NCBI GenBank assembly: GCA_946402945.1
Contig: CAMIYB010000005.1
Location: 1-54,123, forward strand
Direction of reading: 5' to 3'
Length of the DNA: 54,123 bases
DNA from: an uncultured Bacteroidales bacterium
GTDB taxonomy: Bacteria; Bacteroidota; Bacteroidia; Bacteroidales; UBA932
A program made the translations under genes and the position numbers. Within the stretch, counting starts at the first letter, position 1; the number at the start of each line of letters is the position of its first letter. The notes under the pieces are model-generated. The model had not been told where the DNA came from and ran no database searches. It saw only the letters and a list, made by a program, of their open reading frames with translations. Below, piece after piece: positions 1 through 7,801 of this stretch.

Positions 1-792
1 CTCAGCACGATTTTCCGGCTGAAGGGCGTCAATTTCACCGTGAGCGCCGCCTGTGCCAGCGGAAGCCATTCCATCGGCCTGGCCTATCTCCTGATTCGCG
101 ACGGCCTGCAGGATGTGATCCTCTGCGGCGGCGCCCAGGAGACGAACCAGTATTCCATGGCCTCCTTCGATGCCCTGGGGGCGTTCTCGAAGCGGGTTTC
201 CGAGCCGGAGAAGGCGAGCCGGCCCTTCGACAGCAGCCGGGACGGCCTGGTCCCGAGCGGCGGTGCGGCCGCCCTCGTGCTGGAAGAATACGGACACGCC
301 GTCGCCCGCGGTGCGACCATCCTGGCCGAAGTCGTGGGATACGGTTTTTCCTCGAACGGCACGCCCGTCATCAGCCAGCCCAGTCCGGAAGGCTGCGAGC
401 GGGCCATGCGCCGGGCCCTGGCGGACGCCGGGATCGCTCCCGGGGAAGTGGATTACGTCAATGCCCATGCCACCGGGACGCGCCAGGGCGATTCCTGCGA
501 AGCGCAGGCCCTGGACGCCATCTTCGGCGGCAAGCGGGCCCTGATCAGCAGCACCAAGAGCATGACCGGACACGAGTGCTGGATGGCCGGTGCGAGCGAA
601 GTCGTCTATTCGCTCATCATGATGCAGCACAACTTTGTGGCACCCAATATCAATTTCGGGCAGGGAGATGAATTCTCCCGCGGGCTGAACATCGCCACGC
701 AGACCGTCGAGATGCCCGTCGATACGGTCCTGAGCAATTCCTTTGGCTTTGGCGGGACGAACAGTACCTTGATTATCAAGAAAATAGCATAA
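1..792 (+). CDS. Beta-ketoacyl-ACP synthase, FabF-like, 5' truncated by window edge
   Basis: The open frame runs in from base 1 and ends at TAA 790-792, giving 263 codons, so roughly the first third of a usual ~410-residue ketosynthase is missing. The condensing-enzyme triad is present: Cys in SAACASG (codon 52-54), His in NAHATGT, and His in STKSMTGH. The C-terminal NSFGFGGTN loop is also typical. The family condenses malonyl-ACP with a growing acyl chain. Being followed by an ACP 8 bases downstream and embedded in a polyene operon, it is probably the chain-extending ketosynthase. The variant GHECWMAGASE instead of the common GHLLGAAGA is compatible with a pathway-specific enzyme rather than housekeeping FabF (inference). 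A GTG at 40 is an in-frame internal codon, not the start. Confidence 0.93.
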   Translation, partial: LSTIFRLKGVNFTVSAACASGSHSIGLAYLLIRDGLQDVILCGGAQETNQYSMASFDALGAFSKRVSEPEKASRPFDSSRDGLVPSGGAAALVLEEYGHAVARGATILAEVVGYGFSSNGTPVISQPSPEGCERAMRRALADAGIAPGEVDYVNAHATGTRQGDSCEAQALDAIFGGKRALISSTKSMTGHECWMAGASEVVYSLIMMQHNFVAPNINFGQGDEFSRGLNIATQTVEMPVDTVLSNSFGFGGTNSTLIIKKIA

Positions 793-800
793 AACCGAAC

Positions 801-1043
801 ATGGAAAGACGCGAAATTGAAGAAAAAGTAAGACAGATCCTGATCGAAGATATCGAAGTGGACGAGGAGAACATTTTCCCGGAGGCCCGGCTGAAAGAGG
901 ACCTGGGGATAGACAGCCTGGATTATGTGGACATCGTCGTCTTGATCAATGACAATTTCGGCTTCAAGATCAAGCAGGAGGAACTCAAGGGCGTGAATAC
1001 CTTCGCGAAATTCTGCGATTACATCGAGTCGAAGGTAAATTAA
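801..1043 (+). CDS. Acyl carrier protein 1
   Basis: This is an 80-residue acidic helical protein with the phosphopantetheine attachment motif GIDSLD; Ser39 is the expected 4'-phosphopantetheine site. Length and the hydrophobic pattern of helices II and III fit a discrete type II ACP. It lies 8 bases after the partial ketosynthase and 6 bases before the acyltransferase, so it is co-transcribed with the polyene genes and is presumably the carrier on which the chain is built. It differs clearly from the second ACP at 4513, which suggests the two carriers have separate partners (inference). Confidence 0.95.
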   Translation: MERREIEEKVRQILIEDIEVDEENIFPEARLKEDLGIDSLDYVDIVVLINDNFGFKIKQEELKGVNTFAKFCDYIESKVN

Positions 1044-1049
1044 GGGGGT

Positions 1050-1931
1050 ATGGCCGGACGCCAATGGGGAGGAGCGACGTTTGGAAACGGATGGATGCAC
1101 AGGAATCTCATCCGGCTCCTGCGCATAGTCGGCGTCAGGCCGGTCTATGCCTTTTCCTCCCTTTTCATCGTCCCCTGGTGCGTCCTGTTCAACAAGAGCG
1201 GCCGCAGCGCCTACGCCTTTTTCCACCGCCGGCTGGGCTATCCGGCCCTGAAATCCTGCTGGCTCACCTACCGGAACCATTGCCTCTTCTCGCAGGTCGT
1301 CATCGACCGCTTCGCCATGTATGCGGGCAAGTCTTTCGAGGTGGAATATGAAGGCGACGCCTTCTTCAAGGAACTGGAGGCGAAGGAAGCGGGTTTTGTC
1401 ATGCTGAGTTCCCACATCGGCAATTACGAGATCGCCGGGTATTCCCTGGTTTCCGACCGCAAGGGCATCCATGCCGTGGTCTATTCCTTCGAGAAGGAAT
1501 CCGTCATGCGCAACCGCAACAGCATGTTCGGGAAGACGAATGTCAGCATGATCGCCATGCAGGAGGATATGAGCCACCTGTTCGAGATCGACCAGGCCCT
1601 GGTCCGCGGCGATATCGTCAGTTTCCCTACGGACCGGCACATGCCGGGTTCCCGCTGTATCCGGGCCGCTTTCCTGGGGGAGGAGGCGTCCTTCCCGCAG
1701 GGCCCGTTCAGCGTGGCGACCATGCGCGGCGTGGACGTGCTGGCCGTGAACGTGATGAAGGAGGGGGCGAAGAAATACAAAATCTACCTCAAGCCGCTCA
1801 CCTACGACCGGAACCTGCCCCGCAAGGAACAGATCGGGCAGTTGTGCCGGGCCTATACCGCCGAGTTGGAACGGATCGTCCGCCTCTATCCCACCCAATG
1901 GTTTAACTTTTTTGATTTCTGGGCCTCATGA
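1050..1931 (+). CDS. LpxL/HtrB-like acyltransferase
   Basis: This 293-residue protein belongs to the lysophospholipid/lipid A acyltransferase superfamily. The HX4E catalytic motif is His122-Ile-Gly-Asn-Tyr-Glu127 within SSHIGNYEIAG, and a hydrophobic segment around residues 31-48 could anchor it to the inner membrane. Lipid A late acyltransferases of this family move an acyl chain from ACP to a lipid hydroxyl. In aryl-polyene clusters such an enzyme is thought to attach the polyene to a lipid or glycolipid headgroup at the membrane. The stop TGA overlaps the next start as ATGA (1928-1931), implying translational coupling to the dehydratase. The ATG at 1050 is used; the first 15 residues are poorly conserved-looking, so Met16 is a possible alternative. 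Confidence 0.88.
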   Translation: MAGRQWGGATFGNGWMHRNLIRLLRIVGVRPVYAFSSLFIVPWCVLFNKSGRSAYAFFHRRLGYPALKSCWLTYRNHCLFSQVVIDRFAMYAGKSFEVEYEGDAFFKELEAKEAGFVMLSSHIGNYEIAGYSLVSDRKGIHAVVYSFEKESVMRNRNSMFGKTNVSMIAMQEDMSHLFEIDQALVRGDIVSFPTDRHMPGSRCIRAAFLGEEASFPQGPFSVATMRGVDVLAVNVMKEGAKKYKIYLKPLTYDRNLPRKEQIGQLCRAYTAELERIVRLYPTQWFNFFDFWAS

Positions 1932-2383
1932 AACTCTCGGATGTGACAGAAGGATTCCTCCGCTCGCTGGATATCCATGCGGTTCTTCCGCAGCAGGAGC
2001 CTTTCGTGATGGTCGGGCGTCTGGTCCGTTTCGCGCTGGACTCCTCCACGACGGAGACCCTCGTGCGGGAGGATTGCCTTTTCGTGGAAGACGGCCTTTT
2101 CTCGCCCTGCGGCATCCTGGAAAACATCGCCCAGACCTGCGCGGCGCGCATCGGCTTTTACAACAAATACATCCTGGAACGGGAGGTGCAGATCGGTTAT
2201 ATCGGCGCCGTGCGGGATTTCACGGTGACGGGGAAGGTGAAGGCGGGCTCGCTCCTCACCACGACGGTAGATGTCATCGAGGAAGTGTTCGGGATGACGC
2301 TGGCCGAGGCGACCGTCCGTTGCGGGGATACGGTCATCGCGACGGGCCGGGTCAAGCTGGCCACGGCCGACAAGGAAATGTAA
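1928..2383 (+). CDS. Hot-dog dehydratase-like protein, ApeP type (DH1)
   Basis: This 151-residue protein resembles 3-hydroxyacyl-ACP dehydratases. LPQQEPFVMV (residues 20-29) matches the FabZ LPHRxPFLLVD entry strand, and GILENIAQ (62-69) matches LILEAMAQ, which in FabZ carries the catalytic Glu (here Glu65). The segment that in FabZ holds the catalytic His (GHFPGKP) is shortened to EDGLFSP and contains no His. Alone it therefore seems to lack half of a FabZ active site. The other dehydratase-like protein at 7427 has the complementary defect. It starts inside the acyltransferase stop (ATGA) and is followed 8 bases later by the thioesterase. Role in dehydrating the 3-hydroxyacyl-polyene intermediate is inferred from context. 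Confidence 0.85.
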   Translation: MKLSDVTEGFLRSLDIHAVLPQQEPFVMVGRLVRFALDSSTTETLVREDCLFVEDGLFSPCGILENIAQTCAARIGFYNKYILEREVQIGYIGAVRDFTVTGKVKAGSLLTTTVDVIEEVFGMTLAEATVRCGDTVIATGRVKLATADKEM

Positions 2384-2391
2384 AGGAAGAA

Positions 2392-2811
2392 ATGGAAAAA
2401 CTCTCGGCAGAAAAAAGAATCGAGATCCGCTTCAGCGAGGTGGACATGATGGGCGTCGTGTGGCACGGCGCCTACGCCAAATATCTGGAGGATGCCCGGG
2501 AGGCGTTCGGCCGGCAGTACGGCCTGTCCTACACGCGGTACATCTCGGAATCCATCTTCGCTCCGATCGTCGAACTGAATTTCAGTTACAAGAAACCCCT
2601 CCGGTATGGGATGACGCCCCTGGTGCGGGTCACGTACCGGCCCACCGACGCGGCCAAGATTGTCTTCGACTATGAGATCCTCGACCCCGAAAGCGGAGAG
2701 ATCTTCCTGAAAGCCACTTCTGTCCAGGTGTTCATGGACAAGGATTATACGCTCCTGTGGGAGTCGCCCGCCTTCTACCAGGACTGGAAAAGACACATGG
2801 GACTGATATGA
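2392..2811 (+). CDS. Acyl-ACP/acyl-CoA thioesterase, 4HBT (YbgC/FcbC) family
   Basis: This is a 139-residue single hot-dog protein. The motif SEVDMMGVVWHGAYAKYLED fits the 4-hydroxybenzoyl-CoA thioesterase signature, with Asp18 as the likely catalytic acid and the GVVWH turn typical of YbgC-like enzymes. In polyketide-like operons such enzymes release or edit acyl chains from the carrier protein. The frame is open upstream to 1912, but the ATG at 2392, 8 bases after the DH1 stop, begins the conserved domain and is chosen as the start. Its stop overlaps the next ketosynthase start (ATGA at 2808-2811). Confidence 0.9.
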   Translation: MEKLSAEKRIEIRFSEVDMMGVVWHGAYAKYLEDAREAFGRQYGLSYTRYISESIFAPIVELNFSYKKPLRYGMTPLVRVTYRPTDAAKIVFDYEILDPESGEIFLKATSVQVFMDKDYTLLWESPAFYQDWKRHMGLI

Positions 2812-4508
2812 TAAGGATTCTCGCCAGCAACATTACCTCTCCCATCGGCCTGACGACCGGTGAGGCCTATGCCGCCGTCCGGCGCGGGGAAAGCGCCCTG
2901 AAGGTCGTGGACGGCTGCCTCGGCGTCCCCGGAAAGGCCTGCGTCGGCATTTTCGGCGACAGTTCCCGGGCGGAACTCCGTCTGGAAGGCCTCAGTTGGT
3001 TCGAATCCCTGGTGATCCATTCCGTCCGGGAGGCCCTGGGGCACACGGACGTTGATCCGGCCTCCCCGCGGACCCTCCTGATCCTGGGATCGTCCACGGC
3101 GGCCATGGCCGAACTGGCGGAGGTCCCGGAAAAGGACGGATGCTTCCTCGCTCCCGGCCTGGCGGCGCAGCGGGTGGCCGACCGGCTCGGTTTCGTGCAG
3201 GAACCCCTGCTGGTCAGCAACGCCTGCATCTCCGGGGCGACGGCCCAGATGCTGGCCGCCCGCCTGCTCTCCGCCGGCCTGTACGACCATGTCGTCGTCT
3301 GCGGCGCGGATGTGCTGTCGGCCTTTGTCCTGGCCGGTTTCGCGTCTTTCAAGGCCCTCTCCCCGGTGGAATGCCGTCCCTTCGACATCGACCGCCTGGG
3401 CCTGAACATCGGGGAATGTGCGGCGACCGTGATCCTCTCCCGCGAGGAATCCGCCGCCGCGGACGCATGGTATCTGGCGGACGGCTGCCTCGACAACGAC
3501 GCCTACCATGTCAGCGCGCCCATCCCGAGCGGGGACGGCGTCTGCCGGTGTATCCGGAAAGTCCTCTCTCCCGGGCTGAAGGAGTCCCTCGCCTGCGTGA
3601 CCGCCCACGGGACGGCCACGATGTTCAATGACCAGATGGAGTCCAAGGCCATCGAGCAGGGCGGCCTCGGCGATATCCCCACAACGGCCTACAAGGCCTT
3701 TTTCGGCCACACCTTCGGCGCCTCGTCCATCGTCGAGTCCCTCATTACCATGTGCTCGCTGGACGAGGGAAAGGTCCTGCCCCTGCGCGGATTCGAGGAA
3801 ATCGGCGTGAGCGGGAAAATCACCGTCTGCACCCGGGAAGAGGCGACGGACAAACGGGCTTTCGTCAAGACGCAGTCCGCTTTCGGCGGCTGTAACGGCG
3901 CGTTGGTTTATTCCAAGCATCCGGCCGCGGTCCCCGCGCCGGTTCCGGCGCAGTACGCGGTGGTGAAATCCCTGCGCATCACCCCGGACAGTGTTCTCCT
4001 GGACGGAACGCCCGTTCCGCATGAAAGCACGGGTGCGGCCCTCCTGACGGAGATCTTCAAGACCTGCCTTGCGGACGGCTCGCGCTTTTTCAAGATGGAC
4101 CTTTTCAGCCGCCTGGCCTATGTCGGCGCGGGCCTGCTCGCCAAGGATATGCTTTCGGACTGCGAGCCGGATGACATTGCGCTGTATTTCTTTACTCTGA
4201 ACGGCTCGGTGCTGGCCGACCGGAAGCACCTGTCCACCTTCTCTGATCCCGGGGCCTTCTATCCGAGTCCCGCGGTCTTCATCAACACCCTTCCCAATGT
4301 GGTGCTGGGCGAAATCGCCGTCCGCCACACCGTCAAGGGCGAAACCACCCTGGTGATGCTGCCCCGGCGGGATGACGGAAGGATGGAGGAAATCGTCCGC
4401 GTGACGGCCGCGGCCACCCGTCCCGCCGCCCTGCTGTACGGCTGGGTCGACTGCGAGGGGGAGGACGCTTTTATCGCAGATCTTAAATTGTTGAAAATTA
4501 AAGAATAA
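2808..4508 (+). CDS. Ketosynthase with appended C-terminal ketosynthase-like half domain (KS2)
   Basis: The protein has 566 residues. Residues 1-370 form a condensing enzyme with Cys140 in SNACISG, His267 in TAHGTAT and His301 in FGHTFGAS, so the triad is intact. Residues ~385-566 form a second unit that lines up by eye with the C-terminal part of the ketosynthase at 4770: a helix before DDIALYFFTLNG, then PAVFINTLPNVVLGEIAVR and a closing strand YGWVDCE. This resembles the N-terminal half of a thiolase fold and stops near where an active-site Cys would lie, so it is probably non-catalytic. Stand-alone proteins of that type occur in polyene clusters as ketosynthase-like or chain-length partners. 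The start overlaps the thioesterase stop. Confidence 0.88.
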   Translation: MIRILASNITSPIGLTTGEAYAAVRRGESALKVVDGCLGVPGKACVGIFGDSSRAELRLEGLSWFESLVIHSVREALGHTDVDPASPRTLLILGSSTAAMAELAEVPEKDGCFLAPGLAAQRVADRLGFVQEPLLVSNACISGATAQMLAARLLSAGLYDHVVVCGADVLSAFVLAGFASFKALSPVECRPFDIDRLGLNIGECAATVILSREESAAADAWYLADGCLDNDAYHVSAPIPSGDGVCRCIRKVLSPGLKESLACVTAHGTATMFNDQMESKAIEQGGLGDIPTTAYKAFFGHTFGASSIVESLITMCSLDEGKVLPLRGFEEIGVSGKITVCTREEATDKRAFVKTQSAFGGCNGALVYSKHPAAVPAPVPAQYAVVKSLRITPDSVLLDGTPVPHESTGAALLTEIFKTCLADGSRFFKMDLFSRLAYVGAGLLAKDMLSDCEPDDIALYFFTLNGSVLADRKHLSTFSDPGAFYPSPAVFINTLPNVVLGEIAVRHTVKGETTLVMLPRRDDGRMEEIVRVTAAATRPAALLYGWVDCEGEDAFIADLKLLKIKE

Positions 4509-4512
4509 AATC

Positions 4513-4770
4513 ATGGATGAATTGCTCTACAATCTCAAATTGCAGATTATCGACGCCCTGAACCTGGAAGATATGACCCCGGAAGACATCGACGACGACG
4601 CCCCTCTGTTCGGGGACGGCCTCGGCCTGGATTCCATCGATGCCCTGGAACTGATCGTCATCCTCGACAAGCACTACGGCATCAAACTGGCCAGCCCGGC
4701 CCAGGGAAAAGAGGTCTTCAAAAGCATCAATTGCATCGCTGACTATATCCGGAAGAACCGCAGCAAATAA
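4513..4770 (+). CDS. Acyl carrier protein 2
   Basis: This is an 85-residue ACP with motif GLDSIDALEL; Ser41 is the predicted phosphopantetheine site. It is more acidic in the loop before the motif (EDIDDDAPLFGDG) than ACP1, the pattern seen in carriers dedicated to type II polyketide systems. It lies 4 bases after KS2, and its TAA shares a base with the ATG of the next ketosynthase (TAATG at 4768-4772), so it is sandwiched between two ketosynthases and is their likely partner. Confidence 0.95.
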   Translation: MDELLYNLKLQIIDALNLEDMTPEDIDDDAPLFGDGLGLDSIDALELIVILDKHYGIKLASPAQGKEVFKSINCIADYIRKNRSK

Positions 4771-6488
4771 TGGACGGAACCATCTCCATAAACGGCATGG
4801 GCATCGTCTGCGCGATCGGTGGCGACAGGCAGGCGGTCCTGGATTCCCTTCTGCGGAAAGAATCGGGAATCGGGCCGATGCAGTATCTTCCTTCCCGGCA
4901 CAGGGATATCCCGGTCGGGGAAGTGAAGATGTCCACCGGACAGATGAAACGCCTGCTGGGCATCGCGGACGACGCCCAGGTGAGCCGGACCTCCGTCATG
5001 GGCGCCCTCGCGGTCCGCGAGGCGCTCGCCCAGGCCGGTCTTGACGCCGCCTCCCTCGCCGGGAAGCGGGTGGCGCTCATCTCGGGTACGACGGTCGGCG
5101 TCATGGACGTGACGGAACAGGTTTACGGCAAGACGGAGGAAGGCGTCGAGGTGCCCCAGGGCAACGAATGCGGCCGGAGCACGGAAGAGATAGCCGCATT
5201 CTCCGGCCTAGGCGGCGCCAGTTGCTGTACCATCTGCACGGCCTGCTCCTCCGCGCTGAATGCCATCATGCTCGGCTGCGAAATGCTGAAAAACGACGAG
5301 GCCGACCTGGTCGTCGCCGGGGGCTCGGAACCCCTGAGCCGCTACCACCTGAACGGATTCAACTCCCTGATGATCCTCGACCGGCAGCGCTGCCGCCCCT
5401 TCGACGATTCGCGCGAGGGGCTGAACCTGGGCGAGGGCGCCGCTTTCGTCGTGCTCGAAAAGGACGCGCCGGAGGGCCTGGCCTACATCGGCGGCTATGC
5501 CAACCGCTGCGACGCCTTCCACCAGACCGCGACTTCGAAAGACGGGGACGGGGCCTTCCTGGCCATGCGGGATGCGCTCAAGATGGCCGGTATCGGCCCT
5601 GAAAAGATCGGCTACATCAATGCGCACGGCACCGGCACGCCGGACAACGACGCTTCCGAAAGCGCCGCGTTCCGCCGGGTGTTCGGAGATACGATCCCGG
5701 ATATGTCCAGCACCAAGTCCTATACCGGCCACACCACCTCGGCCTCCGGCGCGGTCGAAACCGTTATCTGCGTCCTGGCCATGCAGAACGGCTTCGTGCC
5801 GGCCTCGCTCGGCTGGAGCCGGATGATTCCGGGTGGCTTTGCTCCCACGATGGGACGGACGGGCGTCTGCCTGGACTATGTCATGTGCAACTCCTTCGGA
5901 TTCGGCGGCAATGACTCCTCGATGATCCTCTGCCGGAAGCGGCCCGCACCGGCCCCGGTTCCGCTGCGCGACGCCGCGCAGGTCCGCCTCGTCGCGCGCC
6001 GCAGTGTCTGTTCGGACGAGGAACTGTCCGCCCTGAAGGAATTCCTCTCTCCCATGGAGACCCGCAGGATGGGTAAAATCATGAAGGCCAGCCTCTTGTC
6101 GGCCTTCCTCGCGCTGAGGGACAGGGGCCTTTCCTGCCCGGACGCCATCGTCACCGCCACCTCCCGGGGCATGCTGGAATGCAGCACCCTCTTCCTGGAG
6201 GATATCGCCGCGAACGACGAGCAACTCCTCAAGCCGACCCTCTTCATGCAGAGCACCCACAATACCATCGGATCGGCCATCGCCATCCGTACGGGCTGTC
6301 ACGGGTACAACATCACCTATTCCCAGGGCGACCGTTCCCTGGAATGGGCCGTCCGCGATGCCGCGATGCGCCTGCGGACCGGCGAGGCACGAAACGTGCT
6401 GGTATGCGCCTTCGACGAAACCCTTTCCGGCGGAAGGACCGCGCAATTCGCGGCGGAAAGCCGGATTTATACCCTTGAAGAATCATGA
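4770..6488 (+). CDS. Ketosynthase with appended C-terminal ketosynthase-like half domain (KS3)
   Basis: The protein has 572 residues. Residues 1-390 are a FabF-like condensing enzyme with Cys159 in CTACSSA, His286 in NAHGTGT and His321 in YTGHTTSASG. After a Pro/Ala-rich linker (~390-400), residues ~405-572 form a second thiolase-like unit with features DAIVTATSRGML, LFMQSTHNTIGSAIA and VLVCAFDE. This part matches the ketoacyl-synthase-like chain-length-factor type domain and lacks the second half of the fold. Two consecutive ketosynthases with the same extension flank an ACP, pointing to tandem duplication of a fused gene or to a KS:KS' heterodimer (inference). Its stop overlaps the next start (ATGA at 6485). 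Confidence 0.88.
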   Translation: MDGTISINGMGIVCAIGGDRQAVLDSLLRKESGIGPMQYLPSRHRDIPVGEVKMSTGQMKRLLGIADDAQVSRTSVMGALAVREALAQAGLDAASLAGKRVALISGTTVGVMDVTEQVYGKTEEGVEVPQGNECGRSTEEIAAFSGLGGASCCTICTACSSALNAIMLGCEMLKNDEADLVVAGGSEPLSRYHLNGFNSLMILDRQRCRPFDDSREGLNLGEGAAFVVLEKDAPEGLAYIGGYANRCDAFHQTATSKDGDGAFLAMRDALKMAGIGPEKIGYINAHGTGTPDNDASESAAFRRVFGDTIPDMSSTKSYTGHTTSASGAVETVICVLAMQNGFVPASLGWSRMIPGGFAPTMGRTGVCLDYVMCNSFGFGGNDSSMILCRKRPAPAPVPLRDAAQVRLVARRSVCSDEELSALKEFLSPMETRRMGKIMKASLLSAFLALRDRGLSCPDAIVTATSRGMLECSTLFLEDIAANDEQLLKPTLFMQSTHNTIGSAIAIRTGCHGYNITYSQGDRSLEWAVRDAAMRLRTGEARNVLVCAFDETLSGGRTAQFAAESRIYTLEES

Positions 6489-6844
6489 ACAATCTGCTGA
6501 TTCTCCCCCTTGCCATCGCCCAGAGCCTGCTGCTTGCCTCCGGGCAGGTCCTGTTGAAATTCGCCCTGGAGCGGATGTTGCCTTTTGCCTGGACGGCGGC
6601 CTTCTGGAAGTCCGTTTTCGTCAACTGGCAGTTCGCGGCCTGCGGACTGTGCTATGGGGCCGGGAGTCTGCTCTGGTTCTATATCCTCAAGCATTTTCCT
6701 TTCAGCATGGCCTATCCGATGGTCTCCCTGAGTTATGTCTTCGGGATGATCGCGGCCATCGTCTTTTTCCACGAACCGGTCGGTCTCAGCCGTTGGCTGG
6801 GCGTCCTGCTGATTATGGCGGGCTGCTATTTTATCGCAAAGTAA
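6485..6844 (+). CDS. Small four-helix DMT/SMR-type membrane protein (ArnE/EamA-like)
   Basis: This 119-residue hydrophobic protein has four predicted membrane segments (about 5-25, 45-65, 72-92, 97-117). The segment GQVLLKFAL in the first helix and PMVSLSYVFGMIAAIVFFHEP before the last helix match the half-size drug/metabolite transporter fold seen in ArnE/ArnF and small multidrug proteins. Such proteins work as dimers, often as flippases for undecaprenyl-linked sugars. Downstream a GT2-acyltransferase fusion is encoded, so flipping of a lipid-linked intermediate is plausible, but substrate is unknown. Both ends overlap neighbours, 4 bases upstream and 1 base downstream. Confidence 0.8.
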   Translation: MNNLLILPLAIAQSLLLASGQVLLKFALERMLPFAWTAAFWKSVFVNWQFAACGLCYGAGSLLWFYILKHFPFSMAYPMVSLSYVFGMIAAIVFFHEPVGLSRWLGVLLIMAGCYFIAK

Positions 6845-7443
6845 TGAAACGGCTCGTCATCCTCCTGCTTCTGGTGCTGGCCCCGCTCCCTTACGCGGCG
6901 GCCCAGGGGTCGGATGCGGATGCCATCCGGACGGAACTGCTTGCCTTCAGCGGGAAGGTGACCTCCGTCACCTGCGATTTCGTCCAGCGGCGGGAATCCG
7001 CCCTCCTGGCGGAGCCCGTCCTGTCGTCCGGGCAGATGCGTTACCGCCGTCCGGGCTGTCTGGAGTGGCGGTATCTGGAGCCCTTCGACCTGTCTTTCAC
7101 GGCGGATGCCGGGGCGGTTTCGATCCGCCGGGACGGCCGGGAGGAGCCCTTGAACGGTCCGCAGGGCCGTCTTGCCCGGGAGATGACGCAACTGATCATC
7201 CGGAGCGTGGAGGGGAGCGTCCTCTCGGACGAAAAACTCTTCCGGAGCGAGTTTGCCCGGGAGGGCGGCGAAATCGTCGTGCTGCTCTATCCTCTGCGGA
7301 AGGAAATGCAGAAAATGTGGTCCTCGCTTGTGCTGCGCTATGACGGCGGGAACATGGGCGCCAGGAGTATCGAGATGCGTGAGTCCTCCGGAGATACGAC
7401 GCTTATCACATTCAACAAGGTCAGTTATGGTTTTTCGGAATAG
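6844..7443 (+). CDS. LolA-like outer-membrane lipoprotein carrier homologue
   Basis: The protein has 199 residues, with a signal peptide ending near AAAQG (residue ~20) and a periplasmic beta-rich domain. The order FVQRRE, SGQMRYRRPGCLEWRY and later short hydrophobic strands match the LolA fold, where a half barrel binds acyl chains. A LolA homologue is a recurring member of aryl-polyene/flexirubin clusters and is thought to ferry the lipidated pigment across the periplasm. The ATG at 6844 overlaps the previous stop by one base and directly precedes the signal peptide; a much longer open frame upstream in this phase is a shadow of the ketosynthase gene. Confidence 0.85.
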   Translation: MKRLVILLLLVLAPLPYAAAQGSDADAIRTELLAFSGKVTSVTCDFVQRRESALLAEPVLSSGQMRYRRPGCLEWRYLEPFDLSFTADAGAVSIRRDGREEPLNGPQGRLAREMTQLIIRSVEGSVLSDEKLFRSEFAREGGEIVVLLYPLRKEMQKMWSSLVLRYDGGNMGARSIEMRESSGDTTLITFNKVSYGFSE

Positions 7444-7801
7444 TTTCTACTTTGTCGAATCTTCCGCCCGCGGGGACGGGAGCGCCTCCTACGTGATCCG
7501 CCTCAATGCGGAACACGAGATCTTCCGGGCGCATTTTCCCGGCGAGCCGATCACCCCGGGCGTCTGCATCCTGCAGATGGGCCTGGAACTGCTCTCGGAC
7601 GCGGCAGGGGAAAAAGTGGAACTGTGCCGGGCGAAGAACGTGAAGTTCCTCCATATCCTCCATCCGGACGACGGACCGGTGGAGGTGCGCGTCGGAAAGA
7701 TGGAAAAGGAGGACGGGGCCTTGACGGCCACGATTGATTTCATGCGGAAGGATTTGCCGCTGGCGAAGATGACCCTGGTATGCAGGATGCCTGTAAAATA
7801 G
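7427..7801 (+). CDS. Hot-dog dehydratase-like protein, ApeI type (DH2)
   Basis: This is a 124-residue protein. HFPGEPITPGVCILQ (residues 36-50) matches the FabA/FabZ core HFPGxPxxPGVLILE, so the catalytic His is present (His36), but the catalytic Glu position is occupied by Gln50. The LPHR-type N-terminal strand of FabZ is absent. DH1 at 1928 keeps the Glu and lacks the His, so the two may build one composite active site. The start ATG lies 17 bases inside the LolA-like gene, and the end overlaps the next gene by 22 bases; the chosen start gives a sensible first strand. Function as the second dehydratase subunit of the polyene synthase is inferred. Confidence 0.85.
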   Translation: MVFRNSFYFVESSARGDGSASYVIRLNAEHEIFRAHFPGEPITPGVCILQMGLELLSDAAGEKVELCRAKNVKFLHILHPDDGPVEVRVGKMEKEDGALTATIDFMRKDLPLAKMTLVCRMPVK

